Positions 60,938-64,000 of a stretch of DNA of 64,000 nt are shown one piece after another. The DNA lies in the NCBI GenBank assembly GCA_913057785.1, contig CAJXPD010000010.1:1-64000 (forward strand), in the 5' to 3' direction. This DNA comes from an uncultured Lewinella sp. (GTDB lineage Bacteria; Bacteroidota; Bacteroidia; Chitinophagales; Saprospiraceae). Below the pieces are notes generated by a model. The model was given only the letters and a program-made list of their open reading frames with translations. It was not told where the DNA came from and searched no databases. The stretch's first letter is position 1. Each line of letters begins with the position of its first letter. The translations under genes and the position numbers were made by a program.

Positions 60938-62479
60938 CTAGAATACCCTTTCAATTCCTTCTGGGTCCAAGCTTCCTCCAAAATTATACGGCAATTCTCC
61001 TTGCACCTTCAACTCATCTGCTGGAACCGGCAAATGAGCAGGCGTACCCATCTGCAAACCACCTAAAGCATCCACCGATTGTGATCCCAATCTTGGACCA
61101 AAACGACGACGATCGAACCATTGTCCCATAGGAGCAGCATTGAATAATTCGATAGCTCGCTCGTACTGAATCGCCAACATCACTTCTGGCGCTAAGGCCC
61201 TATTGTCTATTGCTGGGAGTTGACCTCTAATGATGCGCGTCCCAGCATTGATCAATCCGACAGCTTCAGTCAATCTATTGAGGTTTAATAAGGCTTCCGC
61301 TTCCAGTAGCTCATTATCCGCCTGCAAGAAAGCGGGCATGGCGCCCATGGTGGCCCCGTCTCCAGCAAAACCTGGATCCGTGCGGTTGCGATTGTGTTTG
61401 TAATGCGAATAATGCCATTCTCCCAAGTCAGCTGGGAAATGTTGGATTTGTACAAATACAAAGTCGGTACTTAAGCGCTCGTCCGCACTGCTGGCCATTG
61501 TGCTGCTAAGGGGCGTCTCACCATTGGCGACTACTTCTGGGTAGCGCGTGGGTTGGCTAGGATCCATAGCCGCCACTAAACGTTGATCAACTCTAGCCCA
61601 GAACGGGCCCTCACCTGTTTGATCGAAGGTGTATCGATGATAACTGGCCCAAAAATTACCGTCTGCCATGGGACCAAAATCTTCTCGAATGCCTTGCTCA
61701 GCATGCTCCAACACCTTTGCCCAGTCCACCGTCTGATACTCCGCTTCCGTTCTAGGCCATTGCGCCAAAAACCGAGCAGCATAGGAATGACAAAGATCTG
61801 AGAACTGCTTGGAATCCATAGTCACACCATTGAAGTAGGTGTGATTGAAGTCTATCCCCGCGATACCGGCCGATCGAATGGCGCGCTCCAATTCTGTGAC
61901 TGCCGCGGCAATCATTTCTTTATAATCTACAAAGGAAATCTTGGCATTTAAATCTGTGTTTTCATCCGCAATCAATCCCTGATCGAAGATCAATCCCAAG
62001 TATCCCCAACTCAAGCCACGCAATAAGTAAGCCGCTGCCCGGATAGACTCATCCAAAGGCCCATCTTTATCAATAGATACACCATTGTCCAACGCACTAA
62101 GAACGTCATTAGCGGTAGAAACGGCACTCAAACAGCCATACCAAGGCACTTCTGCAATCTGTTGGTACTCATTCGACTCTGTAGAGCGATTATTATAGGC
62201 CGTACGAGGCTCCTTGCCCATGCGTTGAGCACCAAAGTCTTCCCAAGCCAAGCCATAGGCATCGGCCGTCACGCCTAGCGCAATCACGGGATACTCGCCA
62301 TGGATAGCACGCCACCAGGAAAGGTAAGCTCCATTCAAGACCGTTTTCAAATCTGCTCCACTACTTAGCACTCCATCCCGATCGGGATTATTATTGTTGG
62401 TCGTATCCAATTCCTTACAACCCACAAAAAGCAGGCAGCAAGTCAAGACCATTATAGTTTGCTTTATGGTAAATTTCAT
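60938..62479 (-). CDS. SusD/RagB-family outer-membrane glycan-binding lipoprotein
   Basis: 513 residues. Lipoprotein signal with lipobox LLFVGC (Cys 21), then the SusD helical TPR-like core (AYLLRGLSWGYLGLIFDQG) and the C-terminal RagB/SusD region (VMLAIQYERAIELFNAAPMGQWFDRRRFGP). It partners with the SusC porin encoded immediately upstream (2-base gap). It binds the oligosaccharide at the surface. Hybrid regulator downstream. Confidence 0.94.
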   Translation of the reverse strand: MKFTIKQTIMVLTCCLLFVGCKELDTTNNNNPDRDGVLSSGADLKTVLNGAYLSWWRAIHGEYPVIALGVTADAYGLAWEDFGAQRMGKEPRTAYNNRSTESNEYQQIAEVPWYGCLSAVSTANDVLSALDNGVSIDKDGPLDESIRAAAYLLRGLSWGYLGLIFDQGLIADENTDLNAKISFVDYKEMIAAAVTELERAIRSAGIAGIDFNHTYFNGVTMDSKQFSDLCHSYAARFLAQWPRTEAEYQTVDWAKVLEHAEQGIREDFGPMADGNFWASYHRYTFDQTGEGPFWARVDQRLVAAMDPSQPTRYPEVVANGETPLSSTMASSADERLSTDFVFVQIQHFPADLGEWHYSHYKHNRNRTDPGFAGDGATMGAMPAFLQADNELLEAEALLNLNRLTEAVGLINAGTRIIRGQLPAIDNRALAPEVMLAIQYERAIELFNAAPMGQWFDRRRFGPRLGSQSVDALGGLQMGTPAHLPVPADELKVQGELPYNFGGSLDPEGIERVF

Positions 62480-62481
62480 AG

Positions 62482-64000
62482 CTAGAAGGTAATTTGTAGG
62501 CTAAAGGAATAGGTTTTGCGCAGTGGATAATTGAACGCATCTACGGCAAACAGACTAGGGTCTCCATTGGGCGTTGTCCGATCACTTCCCGGTGCACCAG
62601 GTACTCGATTAGCCAAGGTATTTTCGCCAGTAGGCAAGGTGCTGACATCGGGGTGTACGCCACTGTATTGGGTCCAGGTCATCAGGTTTCTTCCGATCAA
62701 ACTCAGTTTAATCCGATCAATGCTTTTACCTAACCAACTGCCAAGCATTCCTTTGCCCAAGGTGTAGGAAAGCGAGGCCTCTCTCAACATCCAAAAACTA
62801 CCATCTTCTACAAAGTGATTATTAGCGACTTGATTATTATACAAACCATCACCGCTGTAGAACCCTCCTGCGATGCTATTATAGCGACTTACATCCGCAT
62901 GCTGTTGATCCCGATATAGCCATTGCTTACTTAAGTTATAAATATCACCGCCTTTCTTCCAATCAAATAAGGCATACAATTGCAAGCCTCGATAGCTAAA
63001 AGTTTGCAGAAAGCCCATTCTGAAATCGGGATTACTATTTCCAATGGTCTGAACTAGCGGGTTGCCATTTTCATCCCTCAATTTATAGGGTCTTTCAGCA
63101 GGAGTACCAAGTGTCTCTTGTAGCACTAAATATCCAGCCTCGTTTTGTACAAAGTCGGCTGGATTGATTCCTACTTGATCTTCGAGTTGAGCAGCATCCC
63201 TAGCAAATACTTCTCCTACCATCGTACCGAAGGCCTGGCCTTCCTCCACTAAAAACAGTGAGGTTTGTTGTAAACCTGGGCCCGTGATATAAGAGGGAAT
63301 ATCTAGACGATCAATGGTCTGTCGAACCCGGTCAAAGGTCACGGTCACATCCCATTGGAAGGCTTTGGTATCAATCTTAAATAATCTAGCCAGATTGGTG
63401 TTGAGGCGAGCCTCATAGATGGTCGCGTCGATGCTTCCGGCATTCTGCCACTGCCCCGTAAATCCAGCAGCTCCAGTAAGTGGAACCAGTAATAATTGAT
63501 CTTCCGTCTTAATTTGGCTGTACGTAAAATCCAAATCAAAAGCCTTCCACAGCGTAGCTGTAATTCCGACTTCATTCTCCGTAGAAATGGCAGGACGCAA
63601 CGCCTCATTCCCTAAGGTATTCTTGGTGGCAGAGCCATTTTGCAGCGCAAAGGTTTCAAATCGCTGTTCAAAGGCAGGACGAATACCTGCCGTCCCTAGG
63701 GATGCCCGGAGTTTCAACTCTTGTACTCCCTTTATGCGCGCATCTCGAGAAAGTCGATAAGCGCCACTCACTCGATAATAATTGGCATTGCGTTCCTCCG
63801 GACCGAACAGGGAGCTACGCTCTTGTCTAAACAAGCCGCTAAACAAAAACTTCTCTTTATAATCGATATCCGCCACGAGGAAGCCGCTATAGGCAACAAT
63901 ATCCTGCGCATTGGAAGCAATCTGGACATTACTTTGGGCATTATCCAATGAGCGCACGCCAGCGACTGCTAGGTTTTCTCCTCGAGCCTCGTTATAGCTG
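62482..64000 (-). CDS. SusC-type TonB-dependent receptor, C-terminal part (gene runs out of window)
   Basis: The frame is open to the right edge, so the N-terminal plug and CarboxypepD regions are outside. The visible ~505 residues are the beta-barrel half of a SusC/RagA receptor: FSGLFRQERSSLFG, ELKLRASLGTAGIRPAFEQ, ISTENEVGITATLW, LYALFDWKKGGDIYNLS and the final aromatic FSLQITF. It imports oligosaccharides with the SusD lipoprotein encoded 2 bp after it. The target glycan is unknown. Confidence 0.94.
   Translation of the reverse strand, partial: SYNEARGENLAVAGVRSLDNAQSNVQIASNAQDIVAYSGFLVADIDYKEKFLFSGLFRQERSSLFGPEERNANYYRVSGAYRLSRDARIKGVQELKLRASLGTAGIRPAFEQRFETFALQNGSATKNTLGNEALRPAISTENEVGITATLWKAFDLDFTYSQIKTEDQLLLVPLTGAAGFTGQWQNAGSIDATIYEARLNTNLARLFKIDTKAFQWDVTVTFDRVRQTIDRLDIPSYITGPGLQQTSLFLVEEGQAFGTMVGEVFARDAAQLEDQVGINPADFVQNEAGYLVLQETLGTPAERPYKLRDENGNPLVQTIGNSNPDFRMGFLQTFSYRGLQLYALFDWKKGGDIYNLSKQWLYRDQQHADVSRYNSIAGGFYSGDGLYNNQVANNHFVEDGSFWMLREASLSYTLGKGMLGSWLGKSIDRIKLSLIGRNLMTWTQYSGVHPDVSTLPTGENTLANRVPGAPGSDRTTPNGDPSLFAVDAFNYPLRKTYSFSLQITF

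Noticed and set aside
1-64000. tRNA, rRNA, CRISPR array, insertion sequence or prophage
   Set aside because: None recognised by eye: no transposase-like protein, no repeat-spacer pattern and few intergenic gaps. A tRNA scan would be decisive and was not possible here.

Overview
The window is Bacteroidota chromosome. The diagnostic features are a SusC/SusD pair with a hybrid two-component regulator, a type IX secretion (T9SS) sorting domain on a secreted glycosidase, DUF6090 membrane proteins, LytS/LytTR signalling, two-domain FtsX-type permeases, and promoter-like TAnnTTTG / TTTG elements instead of sigma-70 boxes. The gene mix fits a Saprospiraceae/Lewinella-like marine or soil bacterium, but that rank is only an inference. 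I recognised no rRNA, tRNA, CRISPR array, transposase or prophage genes.

Layout. 1-5546: 3' end of an FtsX-like permease, a decayed FtsX fragment, a DUF6090 protein, a small secreted repeat protein between two 20-bp direct repeats, and a LytTR regulator/LytS kinase pair. 5758-11232: alpha/beta hydrolase, ABC ATPase, and an ABC-2 permease fused to a peptidase-M1-like domain whose zinc site is lost. 11329-21549: mixed genes (DUF6090-like, an orphan cytosolic NMT1/THI5-like protein, an 823-codon GAF-type protein, a cupin lipoprotein, a Crp/Fnr regulator, a DHFR-like reductase, a DM13 lipoprotein and an outer-membrane barrel). 21705-27617: a 1970-residue alpha-2-macroglobulin-like protein carrying an internal carboxypeptidase-regulatory domain plus TonB plug. 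28929-34221: a six-gene operon with a J-domain pseudokinase, a VWA protein, a divergent adenylosuccinate synthetase, a nucleoside 2-deoxyribosyltransferase-like protein, a nucleoside hydrolase and NudK. It sits behind a promoter bracketed by two identical palindromes. 34773-40220: a peptide export cluster with a VKOR/thioredoxin fusion, a double-glycine Cys-rich precursor, a C39 ABC exporter and an HlyD protein. 40224-45066: TlpA-DUF3738 protein, aquaporin plus thioredoxin-type arsenate reductase, and a TPR histidine kinase. 45289-55531: a beta-mannan locus. 55658-64000: SMP-30 lactonase, hybrid sensor/regulator, SusD, and partial SusC.

How the genes work together. The mannan genes form the known GH26 mannanase -> uptake -> mannobiose 2-epimerase -> GH130 mannosylglucose phosphorylase route, with a divergent secreted DUF5060/GH5 enzyme and a neighbouring SusCD/hybrid-regulator unit likely handling polysaccharide sensing and import. 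In the peptide cluster, the C39 exporter should cut the leader after Gly-Gly, and the VKOR/thioredoxin protein can supply disulfides to the seven-Cys core.

The best candidate for an undescribed system is 28857-34221. Four enzymes of nucleotide or nucleoside chemistry are co-transcribed with two apparent signalling/scaffold proteins that have no metabolic role, under tight palindromic control. The second candidate is the 34773-40220 peptide system.
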